Assembly: GCA_900545825.1 (NCBI GenBank)
Contig: URAS01000006.1
Span: 82,529 to 146,528 of the forward strand
Direction: 5' to 3'
DNA length: 64,000 bases
Source: an uncultured Actinomyces sp.
GTDB lineage: Bacteria > Actinomycetota > Actinomycetes > Actinomycetales > Actinomycetaceae
A program made the translations under genes and the position numbers. Below the pieces are notes generated by a model. The model had not been told where the DNA came from. It worked only from the letters and a program-made list of their open reading frames with translations, and made no database searches. Shown here piece after piece: positions 8,185 to 16,893 of this stretch. Within the stretch, counting starts at the first letter, position 1, and each line of letters opens with the position of its first letter.

Positions 8185-8263
8185 ACGTGATCAAAAAAGT
8201 CACGTTCACCGGTTTAACCCTATGAACGTGATCGAATCGGACAGAACCATCACGTTCGCGGGG
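8181..8263 (+). repeat. two-hairpin repeat, copy e (full, forward)
   Basis: Hairpin A (8181-8209, GTGAACGTGATC-AAAAAA-GTCACGTTCAC), linker CGGTTTAACCCT, hairpin B (8223-8259, loop CGAATCGGACAGAACC). The tail GCGGGGGTGGCCGGCGGCTA runs into the TAG stop of the minus-strand PH-domain gene. It fills the convergent junction and provides the stop codon of the rhomboid gene. Confidence 0.92.
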
Positions 8264-8274
8264 GTGGCCGGCGG

Positions 8275-8649
8275 CTACTGGCCGTTGAGGATACAGTAGG
8301 CGATGAGACGGTCGATTTCGCGTACGTCGATGTCGCGGCCCAGCTTGATCTTGATGTGTCCCGCCCGGGTCCACAGTTCGACCTCGGAATTGAAATCGAC
8401 GAATCCAGCGTTTTCTGTCGACCACATGTTAATGGACGAGTGGGGCAGGAAATACATTTCGACTTTCTTGCCGGTCATCCCCTGGGCGTCGCGGACGATG
8501 AGGCGTCTTGACGTGAAAATTGCCGAGTCGCGTAGGGTCTTAAATGCGGCGTGCGGCACCTCGCCGGCGACGAGGATCTGGGCGACATCCGGGGGAATAG
8601 GGACGGGCTGAACGAACGTCCAGCTGGCGACTTATGCGACTTCCTGCAT
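8275..8649 (-). pseudogene. YokE/PH_1-type PH-domain gene interrupted by an early stop
   Basis: The frame starts at an ATG (8649) with AAAGGA upstream, reads MQEVA, meets an in-frame TAA at codon 6 (8634-8632), and then continues open to the TAG at 8275. Bridging the stop gives about 124 residues, the usual length of bacterial PH_1 (DUF1696-type) domain proteins. The later part shows family features: TSRRLIVRDAQGMTGKKVE, the WSTENAG strand and the C-terminal helix. A GTG at 8559 could start a 94-residue product, but that would lose the first helix and has no clear ribosome site. Either the gene is recently broken, the product restarts internally, or one base is wrong in the assembly. Confidence 0.7.
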
Positions 8650-8692
8650 GGGGATTCCTTTCGGCGAATTTCTTGTCATCGAGGGGTGCTGA

Positions 8693-8776
8693 GTGAACGT
8701 GATCAAAAAAGGTCACGTTCACCGATCTGAGCCCATGAAGGTGATGAAAGTGGACAGAACCATCACGTTCACGGGG
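8693..8776 (+). repeat. two-hairpin repeat, copy f (full, forward)
   Basis: Hairpin A (8693-8722) is a perfect 12-bp inverted repeat around AAAAAA. Linker CGATCTGAGCCC and hairpin B (8735-8772, GAAGGTGATG...CATCACGTTC with loop AAAGTGGACAGAAC) follow. The tail GGGGCGGGGCCGGCGGCTA matches copy e. It is between two minus-strand genes, 31 bases beyond the radA stop. Confidence 0.92.
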
Positions 8777-8806
8777 GCGGGGCCGGCGGCTACGGGGGGA
8801 GGGCGG

Positions 8807-10324
8807 TCACGGGTTGGGGCCGGCGGCCTCGGGGAGGGCCAGGCGGGCGGCCTCGGCCAGGTCTTTGACGCCGCGCACGGTCATGCCCGACGGGATCCGC
8901 AGCCCGTCGAGGGCGGCGGCCGGCACGATAGCGAACTTAAAGCCCAGGCGGGCGGCCTCGGCAAGGCGCCGCTCGACGCCGACGCTCTGGCGGACCTCGC
9001 CGGTCAGCGAGACCTCGCCGACCGCGACCAGCCGTTCCTTCGGGGCGGCGTCGCACGCGGCCGACAGAATCGACATGGCCAACGCGAGGTCGGCCGCCGG
9101 CTCGGCCGTGCGGGCGCCGCCGACGGTCGAGGCATAGACGTCGCACGATCCCAGGTCGACCCCCATGCGTGCCTGGAGCACGGCGAGGATCATGGCGACG
9201 CGCGAATGGTCGACGCCCGACGTCGTCCGCCGGGGCGACCCGGCCGTCGATTTCGCGACCAGGGCCTGGACCTCGGTGGGCATGGGCCGGCGCCCCTCGA
9301 GCGTCACGGTGACGCACGTGCCCGGCACCCGCTGAGACGTCTGCGACAGGAACAGGCCCGACGGGTCCTCGAGCCCGACGATCCCGTGGTCGCCCAGCTC
9401 GAAACAGCCGACCTCGTCGGTCGGCCCGTACCGGTTCTTCACCGCGCGTAGCAGCCGCAGCCGGGCGTGCCGGTCGCCCTCGAACTGCAACACGACGTCG
9501 ACCAGGTGCTCGAGCACCCGGGGCCCCGCGATGCCGCCCGTCTTCGTCACGTGCCCGACCAGCAGGACGGGGATGTTGCGCTGCTTGGCGACGGCGATGA
9601 GGGCGGCCGTCACCGCGCGCACCTGGGCGACCCCGCCGGGCGCGCCCTCCTCGTCCGGACTGGCCAGCGTCTGCACCGAGTCGACGACCAGCAGCGACGG
9701 CGAATGGGCCTCGACGTGCCCCAAAGCTCGTGCGAGGTCGTTTTCGGCGGCCAACAGCAGCGCGTCGTCGAGGGCGCCGATGCGCTCGGCCCGCAGCCGC
9801 ACCTGGGACGCCGATTCCTCGCCTGTCACGTAGAGGACGGGGCCGGCGACGCCGGCGAAAGGAACACCAGAACCATCATCACCACCATGTCCGGCGTCGC
9901 CAGCCCCGAGACTATCGGCACCCTCCGCGCCCCGCGCGCCGCCCGCACGCGAGCGCCTGCCACCCGATCCGGCCCGCGCCTGCGCGGCTGCCTTGGCGGC
10001 GACGTCGAGCAGCAGCGTCGACTTGCCGATGCCGGGTTCGCCGGCCAGCAAGACGACGGCGCCGGGCACGATGCCGCCGCCGAGCACACGGTCGAGCTCC
10101 GACACGCCGGTCGTGCGCGCCCGGGCCGCCTGAGCGTCGACCTGCCCGATGGGGAGGGCGGGCGTCGCGGGCGTGACCGGGGCTGCCCCGGCCCCGCCGG
10201 CGCCGACGACCGGGACGTCCTCCTCGATCGTTCCCCACGCCCGACAGGTGCGGCATTGGCCGACCCACTTGGGGTAGGTGGCGCCGCACTCGGTGCAGCG
10301 GAAGGTTGCCTTTGCTTTTGCCAT
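8807..10324 (-). CDS. radA: DNA repair protein RadA (Sms)
   Basis: RadA is a RecA-like ATPase that processes recombination intermediates and promotes branch migration. The 505-residue protein has the N-terminal zinc finger (C10, C13, C24, C27), Walker A GEPGIGKS (95-102), the VLYVTGEES strand, the LLVVDSVQT Walker B, the RadA-specific KNRYG (296-300, usually KNRFG) and a C-terminal Lon-protease-like domain. Between Walker A and the next core strand (about 115-160) is a Gly/Ala/Arg-rich insertion not usual for the family. I chose the ATG at 10324 by family alignment (MAKxK); GGAGG is only 1 base away, and an ATG or GTG slightly upstream is possible. Confidence 0.93.
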   Translation of the reverse strand: MAKAKATFRCTECGATYPKWVGQCRTCRAWGTIEEDVPVVGAGGAGAAPVTPATPALPIGQVDAQAARARTTGVSELDRVLGGGIVPGAVVLLAGEPGIGKSTLLLDVAAKAAAQARAGSGGRRSRAGGARGAEGADSLGAGDAGHGGDDGSGVPFAGVAGPVLYVTGEESASQVRLRAERIGALDDALLLAAENDLARALGHVEAHSPSLLVVDSVQTLASPDEEGAPGGVAQVRAVTAALIAVAKQRNIPVLLVGHVTKTGGIAGPRVLEHLVDVVLQFEGDRHARLRLLRAVKNRYGPTDEVGCFELGDHGIVGLEDPSGLFLSQTSQRVPGTCVTVTLEGRRPMPTEVQALVAKSTAGSPRRTTSGVDHSRVAMILAVLQARMGVDLGSCDVYASTVGGARTAEPAADLALAMSILSAACDAAPKERLVAVGEVSLTGEVRQSVGVERRLAEAARLGFKFAIVPAAALDGLRIPSGMTVRGVKDLAEAARLALPEAAGPNP

Positions 10325-10500
10325 GCCTCCGAGGTTAGCCACCATGGCTGACACTTATCGTTCTGCCTGGGCGCAGTGTGGCCCGCAGCGGCGTGCGACA
10401 AGCTGTTTTCCCCGGGCAGAGAAAGCAGGAATCTGCTGCAAATGCGACTGAATGCGGCTACCGTGGTTTATGCGTCCATTCGTACCTGAGGAGGTAGGCC

Positions 10501-11538
10501 ATGCGTGTCCCTTTGTCATTTCTTGACCTCGCGCCGGCTTCTGCTGGCCGCACTCGCAAAGACGCCCTTGACGACGCTGTTTTGATGGCCCGCACCGCCG
10601 AAGATGCAGGCTACAAGCGCTATTGGATGGCGGAGCACCACGGATCCCCGGTGTTTATGTCGTCGGCGACATCGCTGTTGCTGGCCCGCGCTGCCGAGAA
10701 CACCTCGACGATCCGGCTGGGAGCCGGTGGCGTGATGCTTCCTAACCATTCGCCGCTCGTTGTTGCCGAGCACTTTGGCACGTTGGCGACGATTTACGGC
10801 GAACGCTTCGACCTCGGTCTGGGGCGTGCCCCCGGCACCGATCCGGTCACGGCCAAGGCGCTGCGCCGTGGAGCCGCCGACACCAGCGACTTCGTTGAAG
10901 ACGTCAAAGATCTCATCCAGTACTTCTCGCCGGTCCCGGACGACCAGGCCGCCAGTGGCGCCGAGGCCGCCGCGGTTGGTGAGAACCTGGCTCACTACCA
11001 GGATCGCGACCACGTGAGGGCGGTTCCTGGCGAGGGCGTCAACGTCCCGCTGCTGGTCTTGGGGTCGTCCCTGCGTGGCGCGTCCGTCGCCGCCGACCTG
11101 GGGTTGCCCTACGTGTTCGCGTCGCACTTCGCGCCCCACATGGCGGCGCAGGCGATGCTCTACTACCGCGACCGGTTCAAGGCCAAGGCCGAGACGGCGC
11201 AGATCGAGCAGCCCTACGTCATCGCTGGTGTCAACGTCCTCGTCGCCCCGACGCACGAGGAGGCCGAGGTCCTGTTCACCAGCTACGCGAAGTTCCGCCG
11301 CGACATTGCGTACGGCCGGTCGGGCCCGCTGCCGGAGCCGATTCCGGAAGAGGCCGTCGCCGAACGCAAGCGCGTCGATGCGCGTGCGGTGGTCGGCACG
11401 CCCGAGGAGGTCCGCGACTTCCTCGATCAGTTCGTCGAGCGTCACCACGTCGACGAACTGGTGTGTGCGATGTACGCGTGGGATCCGGAAATGCGTCGCC
11501 GCTCGGCGAAGCTGCTGGCCGACGTGTGGAATAAGTAG
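10501..11538 (+). CDS. LLM-class flavin-dependent oxidoreductase
   Basis: A 345-residue luciferase-like monooxygenase of the MsnO8 type. Features include the opening LSFLDLAP, the RYWMAEHH motif (about 41-48), LGAGGVMLPNHSPLVVAEHFGTL and the glycine/arginine-rich GRAPGTDP segment that shapes the flavin pocket. The family uses reduced FMN or F420 and oxygen, but no substrate can be assigned. The start follows a strong GAGGAGG site. It stands alone and is divergent from radA. Confidence 0.85.
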   Translation: MRVPLSFLDLAPASAGRTRKDALDDAVLMARTAEDAGYKRYWMAEHHGSPVFMSSATSLLLARAAENTSTIRLGAGGVMLPNHSPLVVAEHFGTLATIYGERFDLGLGRAPGTDPVTAKALRRGAADTSDFVEDVKDLIQYFSPVPDDQAASGAEAAAVGENLAHYQDRDHVRAVPGEGVNVPLLVLGSSLRGASVAADLGLPYVFASHFAPHMAAQAMLYYRDRFKAKAETAQIEQPYVIAGVNVLVAPTHEEAEVLFTSYAKFRRDIAYGRSGPLPEPIPEEAVAERKRVDARAVVGTPEEVRDFLDQFVERHHVDELVCAMYAWDPEMRRRSAKLLADVWNK

Positions 11539-11614
11539 CACCATCCGCGCCTAGCGCACGGTCTGTCGCCGCTGACGGAATGAAGGTTTCGTCAGCGGCG
11601 ATACCGTGTGCGGG

Positions 11615-11620
11615 TAGGCT
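11615..11620 (+). promoter_or_regulatory. -10 box upstream of the TrkA-type gene
   Basis: TAGGCT occurs 38 bases before the GTG at 11659. It would give a short leader containing the AGAGAGGA ribosome site. The same hexamer precedes both the HAD and phosphoglycerate-mutase-like genes. Confidence 0.4.
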
Positions 11621-11658
11621 GGGGCACGTTGGCATATTCGGGGAAGAGAGGAACAGTC

Positions 11659-12333
11659 GTGGCGAAGAAAGACAGCCCCAAGGGCATCCTCGTCGTCGGT
11701 CTTGGCCGTTTTGGGTCGGCGGTTGCCGTGACACTGGACAAGATGGATCGTGAGGTCCTCGTCATCGAGTCGTCTTCCAGGAAGGTCAACCAGTGGCAGG
11801 GCCGGATCCCCCTGGTCCAGGCCGACGCCACCCAGCTGGCGGCGCTCGAACAGTTGGGCGCCCGCGACTTTGACACGGCGGTCGTCGGGATCGGCTCGTC
11901 GCTCGAGGCGTCGGTGCTGGTGACGGCCAATTTGGTCGACCTCGGGCTGCCGCAGATCTGGGCGAAGGCGACGTCGCGCGAGCACGGCCGCATTCTCAAG
12001 CGCATCGGCGCCCACCACGTCGTCTATCCCGAATATGACGCGGGGCAGCGCACGGCGCACCTGGTCGGCGGCCAGATGCTCGACTACATCGAGATGGACC
12101 GCCGCGGCTTCTCGGTCGTCAAGATGCGTCCGCCGTCGGAAACCCACGGCTTCACGCTGGGCGAGCTCGACCTGCCGGCCCGCTACGGTATCCAGGTGAT
12201 CGGCGTCCTCTCGCCGGGCCACCCGTTCGAATACGCGAAGGACGACACGCGGATCGACCCGGATTCGCTGCTCATCGTGTCCGGCGACACCGAGCTGCTC
12301 GAACGCTTCGCCCAGCGCGCCAACCGTCGGTGA
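11659..12333 (+). CDS. TrkA/KtrA-type potassium channel regulator (RCK)
   Basis: A 224-residue cytoplasmic RCK protein. The N-terminal Rossmann fold binds nucleotide through GLGRFG (14-19), with acidic ESSSRK at the end of beta-2. A C-terminal RCK_C domain follows. In KtrAB or TrkAH systems such a ring gates a membrane K+ channel according to bound ATP/ADP or NAD(H). No channel gene is next to it, but a KtrB/TrkH subunit is encoded at 22010-23383 and could be its partner. The GTG start is preceded by AGAGAGGA. Its stop overlaps the next GTG (GTGA). Confidence 0.85.
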   Translation: MAKKDSPKGILVVGLGRFGSAVAVTLDKMDREVLVIESSSRKVNQWQGRIPLVQADATQLAALEQLGARDFDTAVVGIGSSLEASVLVTANLVDLGLPQIWAKATSREHGRILKRIGAHHVVYPEYDAGQRTAHLVGGQMLDYIEMDRRGFSVVKMRPPSETHGFTLGELDLPARYGIQVIGVLSPGHPFEYAKDDTRIDPDSLLIVSGDTELLERFAQRANRR

Positions 12334-13865
12334 GCCGCACCATGGCGGCATCGGCACGCGCCGATTATTCGGCGGCGCGCTTGCTCCTTAACGCGGCCCA
12401 GCGCCGCCCCGACCGGGTCGCCCTCGTCGGCATTAGACAGGCGGGCGCGCGCTCGTGGACGACCCGCCAGGTCGTCGAGGACGTCGCAAAGTGCGCCAGC
12501 TGGCTGCGCGCCCAGGGCGTCGGCCCTGCTCAGCGGGTCGTGTGCTGCGCCCCTAACGACCCGTTGCACCTGGTCATGGCCCTGGCGTGCCAGTGGATTG
12601 GCGCGGTGTTCGTCCCCCTGCCGGCCCTCGCGGCCGACCCTGAACTGCGGGCGATGCTCGATGCGGCCGCCCCGCGCGTCGTCGTCACCGACCGCGTGGC
12701 GCAGGTCGCGGGCGCCTACTCCCTGGCCGCGGCCGAGGCGGCGATCGCCCAGGCCGCCCCGCTCGACACCGCGCCGGTGCGCCTGGCCGACGACCTCGCG
12801 GCGATGGTTTTCACGTCCGGCTCGTCGGGCGAACCGAAGGGCGTGTGCCTGTCGGCGGCCGGCCTGTGGTGGGCGGGACAGTCGTTCCGCACGGGCTTCG
12901 ACTATGCCGTGGCCTCGCAGGTCGAGATGGTCGTCGCGCCGCTGTCGCACATCGGCGGCCTCAACGGGACGACCCTCGACATCCTCGCCAACGGCGGCCG
13001 CGTCGTCGTCCTCGACCGATTCCGCCCCGGCCAGGTGTTGCGGACGATCGAGGACTACGGCGTGACCATCGGGTTTGTCGTCCCGACGATGCTGCGCGCC
13101 CTCATCGCCCACCCGGACTGGAGCCGCACCGACCTCAGCTCGTGGGCCCGACCGCTGGTTGGCGGTGACGCGTTGACGCCGCATCTTGCCCAGCAACTGG
13201 CCGAGGTCGGCCTCGCGCCGATCCACGTGTGGGGGATGACCGAGACGGGCGGCGCCGGCGCCTGCCTGACGCCCACGGTCGCCGGGCCGCGCCCGGGCAG
13301 CGTGGGGACGCCGTTTCCCCACGTCGACCTCGCGATCCTCGACGACGAGGGGGCCGTCATCACCGCGCCGGACACACTGGGGCGCGTGTGGGTGGGCGGC
13401 CCGGGTACGCTCGAGGGCTACTGGCGTGCGGGCCGTGTCGAACCACCCCGGTGGCGCGACGTCGAGGGCGTCGCCATGTTCGACACGGCCGACATGGGCA
13501 GCTGGGACGCGCAGGGCTACCTGCGGATCGCCGGGCGTGCCGAACGGATGATTCAAACGGGCGGCGAAATGGTGGCCCCGCACCAGGTCGAGGCCGCCCT
13601 GAGCGCCCTCGATACTGTCGCCGAGGCCGCCGTCGTCGGTATCCCGGACGACTATTGGGGCCACGTGGTTGTCGCCGTGTGCGTCCCCGCGGGGCCGATG
13701 CCGACGCTTGACGAGGTACGCGGGGCGTTGTCGCAGGTCCTCGCGCCGTGGAAGCTGCCGCGCGCCCTCGTCGAGGTCGACCGCTTGCCGCCGGGGCCGA
13801 ACGGCAAGGTCGACCATGCGCGGGTTACGGAGATTGCCCGCCGCGCCGCCGGCTCGGTGGAATGA
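12330..13865 (+). CDS. AMP-forming acyl-CoA synthetase / ligase
   Basis: A 511-residue ANL-superfamily enzyme that activates a carboxylic acid with ATP and transfers it to CoA. Core motifs: the P-loop TSGSSGEPKG (162-171), WGMTETGG (A5), DTADMG/RIAGRAERMI (A7-A8) and the catalytic lysine of PNGKVD (about K493). The substrate cannot be predicted; a medium-chain or aromatic acid is plausible. It starts at a GTG overlapping the TrkA-type gene by four bases, so the two are co-translated, though the functional link is unclear. It is distinct from MenE (32711-34153). Confidence 0.82.
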   Translation: MSRTMAASARADYSAARLLLNAAQRRPDRVALVGIRQAGARSWTTRQVVEDVAKCASWLRAQGVGPAQRVVCCAPNDPLHLVMALACQWIGAVFVPLPALAADPELRAMLDAAAPRVVVTDRVAQVAGAYSLAAAEAAIAQAAPLDTAPVRLADDLAAMVFTSGSSGEPKGVCLSAAGLWWAGQSFRTGFDYAVASQVEMVVAPLSHIGGLNGTTLDILANGGRVVVLDRFRPGQVLRTIEDYGVTIGFVVPTMLRALIAHPDWSRTDLSSWARPLVGGDALTPHLAQQLAEVGLAPIHVWGMTETGGAGACLTPTVAGPRPGSVGTPFPHVDLAILDDEGAVITAPDTLGRVWVGGPGTLEGYWRAGRVEPPRWRDVEGVAMFDTADMGSWDAQGYLRIAGRAERMIQTGGEMVAPHQVEAALSALDTVAEAAVVGIPDDYWGHVVVAVCVPAGPMPTLDEVRGALSQVLAPWKLPRALVEVDRLPPGPNGKVDHARVTEIARRAAGSVE

Positions 13866-13890
13866 CTGTCAAAGTGGTAGTGGTGCCTGG

Positions 13891-13896
13891 CACAAT
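13891..13896 (+). promoter_or_regulatory. extended -10 box for the TPM-domain gene
   Basis: TGGCACAAT with 6 bases to the ATG at 13903. The 18-base context is almost identical to the htpX start region (62076-62093), differing by A versus C in CACAAT/CACACT. This suggests a leaderless transcript and shared control. Confidence 0.45.
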
Positions 13897-13902
13897 AGAG
13901 GC

Positions 13903-16035
13903 ATGACGAACACCATGCGCGCGTTCGCGCGTCACAGAGCCTTGTGGATGCTGCTTGCCGCCTTCGCAGTCATCCTGTTGGGATGGGCCCAGGCCGCGCC
14001 GGCGCTGGCGGAATCGCCGGTCGACATGGGGGATCAGCGGGTGGTTGACCACTCGGGCACCCTCTCAGAAGACCAGGTCAAGGACCTGACCGACCAGATT
14101 GACGGCAGTGATCTCTACGCCGTCTACGTCGAATCGTTCGACGGAATCGACCACACCCAGTGGTGCATCCAGACGGCCCAGAGCTCCTCGCTGAATTCGC
14201 GCGCCGTCCTTTTGGTTGTCGCGACGGGCGACCGCAAATTCGACCTGTGTGCGGGCTCGGACGTCGAACTGACCAGCTCCCAGCGCCAGGCGGTGGGCGA
14301 CGCGGCGAAAGCCAAGCTGGCGTCCGACGACTGGGCCGGTGCGGCAGTCGCCGCGGCCGACGAGCTGAAGACGCAAGAGGCCGGCGGGTCCTCGGGGGAT
14401 AACTCCAGCAGCTCGACCAGCTCCGACAGCGATTCCGACGCGCTGTTCTGGGGCATCGTCGTCCTTATCGCCATCATCGTGGTTGTCGTCATCATCATCG
14501 TGAAGCGGCGGCACCGTGAAAACGCGTCGACCTCGCGTCCGACCGACCCGGGGCCTGCCGCACGCCCGGCGACCCGCACGGTCGAGGACGTCACCCAGCG
14601 CGTCGTGGCGGTGGACGACTCGGTACGCCAGGCCCACGAGGACTTGGACTTTGCTGGCGCCGAGCTGGGGCAAGAGAAGGCGGGTCCGTTTGCCGAGGCG
14701 CTGCGCCGGGCAGAGGCCCAACGCGACGCCGCGTGGCAGGCGCTGCGTCAGGCGAAAGAAAAGACTCCGGGCCCCGAGCAGCAGCAGCTGCTCGAGCAGG
14801 CCGATGTCGCCGCCCAGCAGGCGGGGCAGTTCATCGCCGCCCAGACCCAGGCGTTTGCCGAGGCCCGCTCGGTGCAAGAGCGCGCGGGCGAGCAGCTGTC
14901 GCAGGCGCTGGCGCAGATCCAGGACATGGAATCCCAGGTCCAGCAGGCGCGCGACGAGCTCGGGCGCCTGCATCGTGACTTCCCGACGACGTCGTTCACG
15001 TCGCTCGACGACAATCCCGACCAGGCCGAGCGGCTGCTGGCGACGGCGAAACAGACCGCGAGCGACGGTAAACAGGCGTGGGACAAGGGCGACCGCCAGC
15101 GTGCGGTCGGCCAGCTGACGATCACCCAGCGCGCCCTCGTCCAGGCCGATAACCAGGTCGGCCAGGTGCTGGCGGCCCGCGAGACGTTGGGCGACGCCAA
15201 CCGGGCCCTGCTGCGCGAGATCTCGGCGCTGGGCAACGACCTCGACGACGCCGATCGGCTGGCCCGCGACTCGCAGGCACTGCAGCCGCTGGTCGCCGAG
15301 GCGAAGCAGGCGATCGACCAGGCCAACCAGGCGCGTTCTGGCCAGGGCGACGTGTTTGCCGCCCTCGAGCGAATGACGGACGCCAACGCGGCGATCGACG
15401 AGGCGTTGGAGCCCTTTCGTTCGGCCGACGAGGCCGCCCGCAAGGCCACAGAATCCGTCCGTTCGCGATTAGATCCGGTCACCCGGCGGGTCAGCGAGGC
15501 CGAGAACTACATTTCGGCACACCGCGGCGTCGTCGGGTCGCTGGCACGCGACCGCGCCAACGAGGCGCGTGCCCAGCTTGATGAGGCCCGTCGCCAGCTC
15601 GACAGCGACCCGGTGGCCGCCGATGCGGCGTTGCGTGACGCGTCCCGCATGGCTGGCGAGGCCCTGTCGCGGGCCATGGGCGACGTTGCGAACGCGCAGT
15701 TGGACTTCCCCGCGGACGCTAACGGCGGCTACGGCATGCGCCGCACCCAGACCAGCGGCGGGCTCGACCTCACGTCGCTGATCCTCGGCGGCATTTTGGG
15801 GTCGAACTGGAGCGGCGGCTCCTACGACCACAACTACGACTACGACCACGACTACGACCACGACTACGACCACGACCACCATAGCCAGAGCCACCACAAC
15901 TCCAGCTGGGGCAGCTTTGGCGGCGGCGGATTCTCCGGCGGCTTTGGCGGCGGCGGATTCGGCGGAGGGAGCTTCGGCGGAGGCAGCAGCAGCGGAGGCG
16001 GGTTCTCCGGTGGCTTCGGCGGAGGAAGCTTCTAG
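13903..16035 (+). CDS. TPM-domain membrane protein with coiled coil and His/Asp/Tyr plus Gly-rich tail
   Basis: A 710-residue protein. It begins with a signal peptide (cleavage predicted after ALA, about residue 36) and a TPM domain (about 40-155; DUF477-type, extracytoplasmic). Next come a Ser/Asp-rich linker, one transmembrane helix (181-200) and a long Ala/Gln/Glu-rich helical, probably coiled-coil, region (about 220-600). The tail has a DHDY-type repeat (about 639-660) and a glycine/serine/phenylalanine-rich terminus. PspA follows directly, and TPM proteins are often found with membrane-stress genes, so a role in envelope maintenance is a reasonable guess. The ATG at 13903 replaces a longer open frame that overlaps the ligase gene. 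Confidence 0.8.
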   Translation: MTNTMRAFARHRALWMLLAAFAVILLGWAQAAPALAESPVDMGDQRVVDHSGTLSEDQVKDLTDQIDGSDLYAVYVESFDGIDHTQWCIQTAQSSSLNSRAVLLVVATGDRKFDLCAGSDVELTSSQRQAVGDAAKAKLASDDWAGAAVAAADELKTQEAGGSSGDNSSSSTSSDSDSDALFWGIVVLIAIIVVVVIIIVKRRHRENASTSRPTDPGPAARPATRTVEDVTQRVVAVDDSVRQAHEDLDFAGAELGQEKAGPFAEALRRAEAQRDAAWQALRQAKEKTPGPEQQQLLEQADVAAQQAGQFIAAQTQAFAEARSVQERAGEQLSQALAQIQDMESQVQQARDELGRLHRDFPTTSFTSLDDNPDQAERLLATAKQTASDGKQAWDKGDRQRAVGQLTITQRALVQADNQVGQVLAARETLGDANRALLREISALGNDLDDADRLARDSQALQPLVAEAKQAIDQANQARSGQGDVFAALERMTDANAAIDEALEPFRSADEAARKATESVRSRLDPVTRRVSEAENYISAHRGVVGSLARDRANEARAQLDEARRQLDSDPVAADAALRDASRMAGEALSRAMGDVANAQLDFPADANGGYGMRRTQTSGGLDLTSLILGGILGSNWSGGSYDHNYDYDHDYDHDYDHDHHSQSHHNSSWGSFGGGGFSGGFGGGGFGGGSFGGGSSSGGGFSGGFGGGSF
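15832..15879 (+). repeat. 12-bp coding tandem repeat (Tyr-Asp-His-Asp)
   Basis: About three to four tandem copies of TACGACCACGAC lie inside the TPM gene and encode YDHD units. Slippage here would change the length of the histidine/aspartate block in steps of four residues without shifting the frame. Confidence 0.8.
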
Positions 16036-16110
16036 ACAATATCCAGCGGACGATCGGGTAACAGTGACATAGTGGACATGACCCGGTCAGCACACAAGAA
16101 AGGTGCCACC

Positions 16111-16827
16111 ATGGCAGAAAAGCAGACCATTTTGGGCCGCGTCGCCCAGCTCGCCAAGGCGAACATCAACGCCCTCATCGACCGCGCTGAGGACCCCGAG
16201 AAGATGCTTGACCAGCTGATTCGGGACTACACGAACAACATCGCCGAGGCCGAGGCCGCGATCGCCGACACGATCGGTAACCTCCGTCTGGCCGAAAAGG
16301 ACCAGGCCGAGGACAAGGCCGGCGCCGAGCAGTGGGGCCAGAAGGCCGCCGCCGCGTCGCGTCGCGCCGACCAGTACCGCACCGCGGGCGATACGGCCAA
16401 CGCCGACAAGTTCGACAACCTGGCCAAGGAAGCCCTGCGCCGCCAGATCGACCTCGAGCGTCAGGTCAACGAAGCCGAGCCGATCATCGAGTCGCAGCGC
16501 GCCCTCGTCGCCCAGCTGAAGGACGGCCTCGACAAGATGAAGGGCAAGCTCGAGGAGCTCAAGACCAAGCGGTCGCAGCTCGTGTCGCGCCAGAAGCTGG
16601 CCGAGGCCCAGAACAAGGTCAGCGACGCCATGGGGTCGATCAACATCATGGATCCCACGTCGGAGCTCAACCGCTTCGAGGAGCGCGTCCGCCGCGAGGA
16701 GGCGCGGGCGATGGGCCGCGCCGAGCTCGACCAGGACTCGCTCGAGGCCCAGTTCGCCGAGCTTGACGCCGACCCGGCCAACGCCGAGGTCGAGGCCCGC
16801 CTGGCCCAGCTCAAGCAGCAGAACTAG
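16111..16827 (+). CDS. pspA: PspA/IM30 family membrane-maintenance protein
   Basis: A 238-residue, almost fully helical protein of the PspA/Vipp1 (ESCRT-III-like) family, which oligomerises on the inner face of damaged or stressed membranes. The N-terminal amphipathic helix and family signature are visible (NALIDRAEDPEKMLDQLIRD, residues about 23-42), followed by long coiled coil. The ATG at 16111 follows AAAGG by 7 bases; further starts upstream are less likely. A CATAGT -10-like sequence (16068-16073) would give a short leader. It lies 75 bases after the TPM gene, and a strong hairpin follows. Confidence 0.9.
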   Translation: MAEKQTILGRVAQLAKANINALIDRAEDPEKMLDQLIRDYTNNIAEAEAAIADTIGNLRLAEKDQAEDKAGAEQWGQKAAAASRRADQYRTAGDTANADKFDNLAKEALRRQIDLERQVNEAEPIIESQRALVAQLKDGLDKMKGKLEELKTKRSQLVSRQKLAEAQNKVSDAMGSINIMDPTSELNRFEERVRREEARAMGRAELDQDSLEAQFAELDADPANAEVEARLAQLKQQN

Positions 16828-16841
16828 CCTGCGGCATTCAG

Positions 16842-16869
16842 GTGCCCGACCCGCTCGCGGGTCGGGCAC
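16842..16869 (+). terminator. terminator-like hairpin after pspA
   Basis: A perfect 12-bp stem, GTGCCCGACCCG pairing with CGGGTCGGGCAC, with a 4-base loop, 15 bases after the pspA stop. No U tract follows, which is common for actinobacterial hairpin terminators. Confidence 0.75.
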
Positions 16870-16893
16870 TTGGCATATCTGGGGGCTGGTGGG

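Noticed and set aside
12330..13865. menE
   Set aside because: It is a general acyl-CoA ligase; a better MenE lies within the men cluster at 32711-34153.
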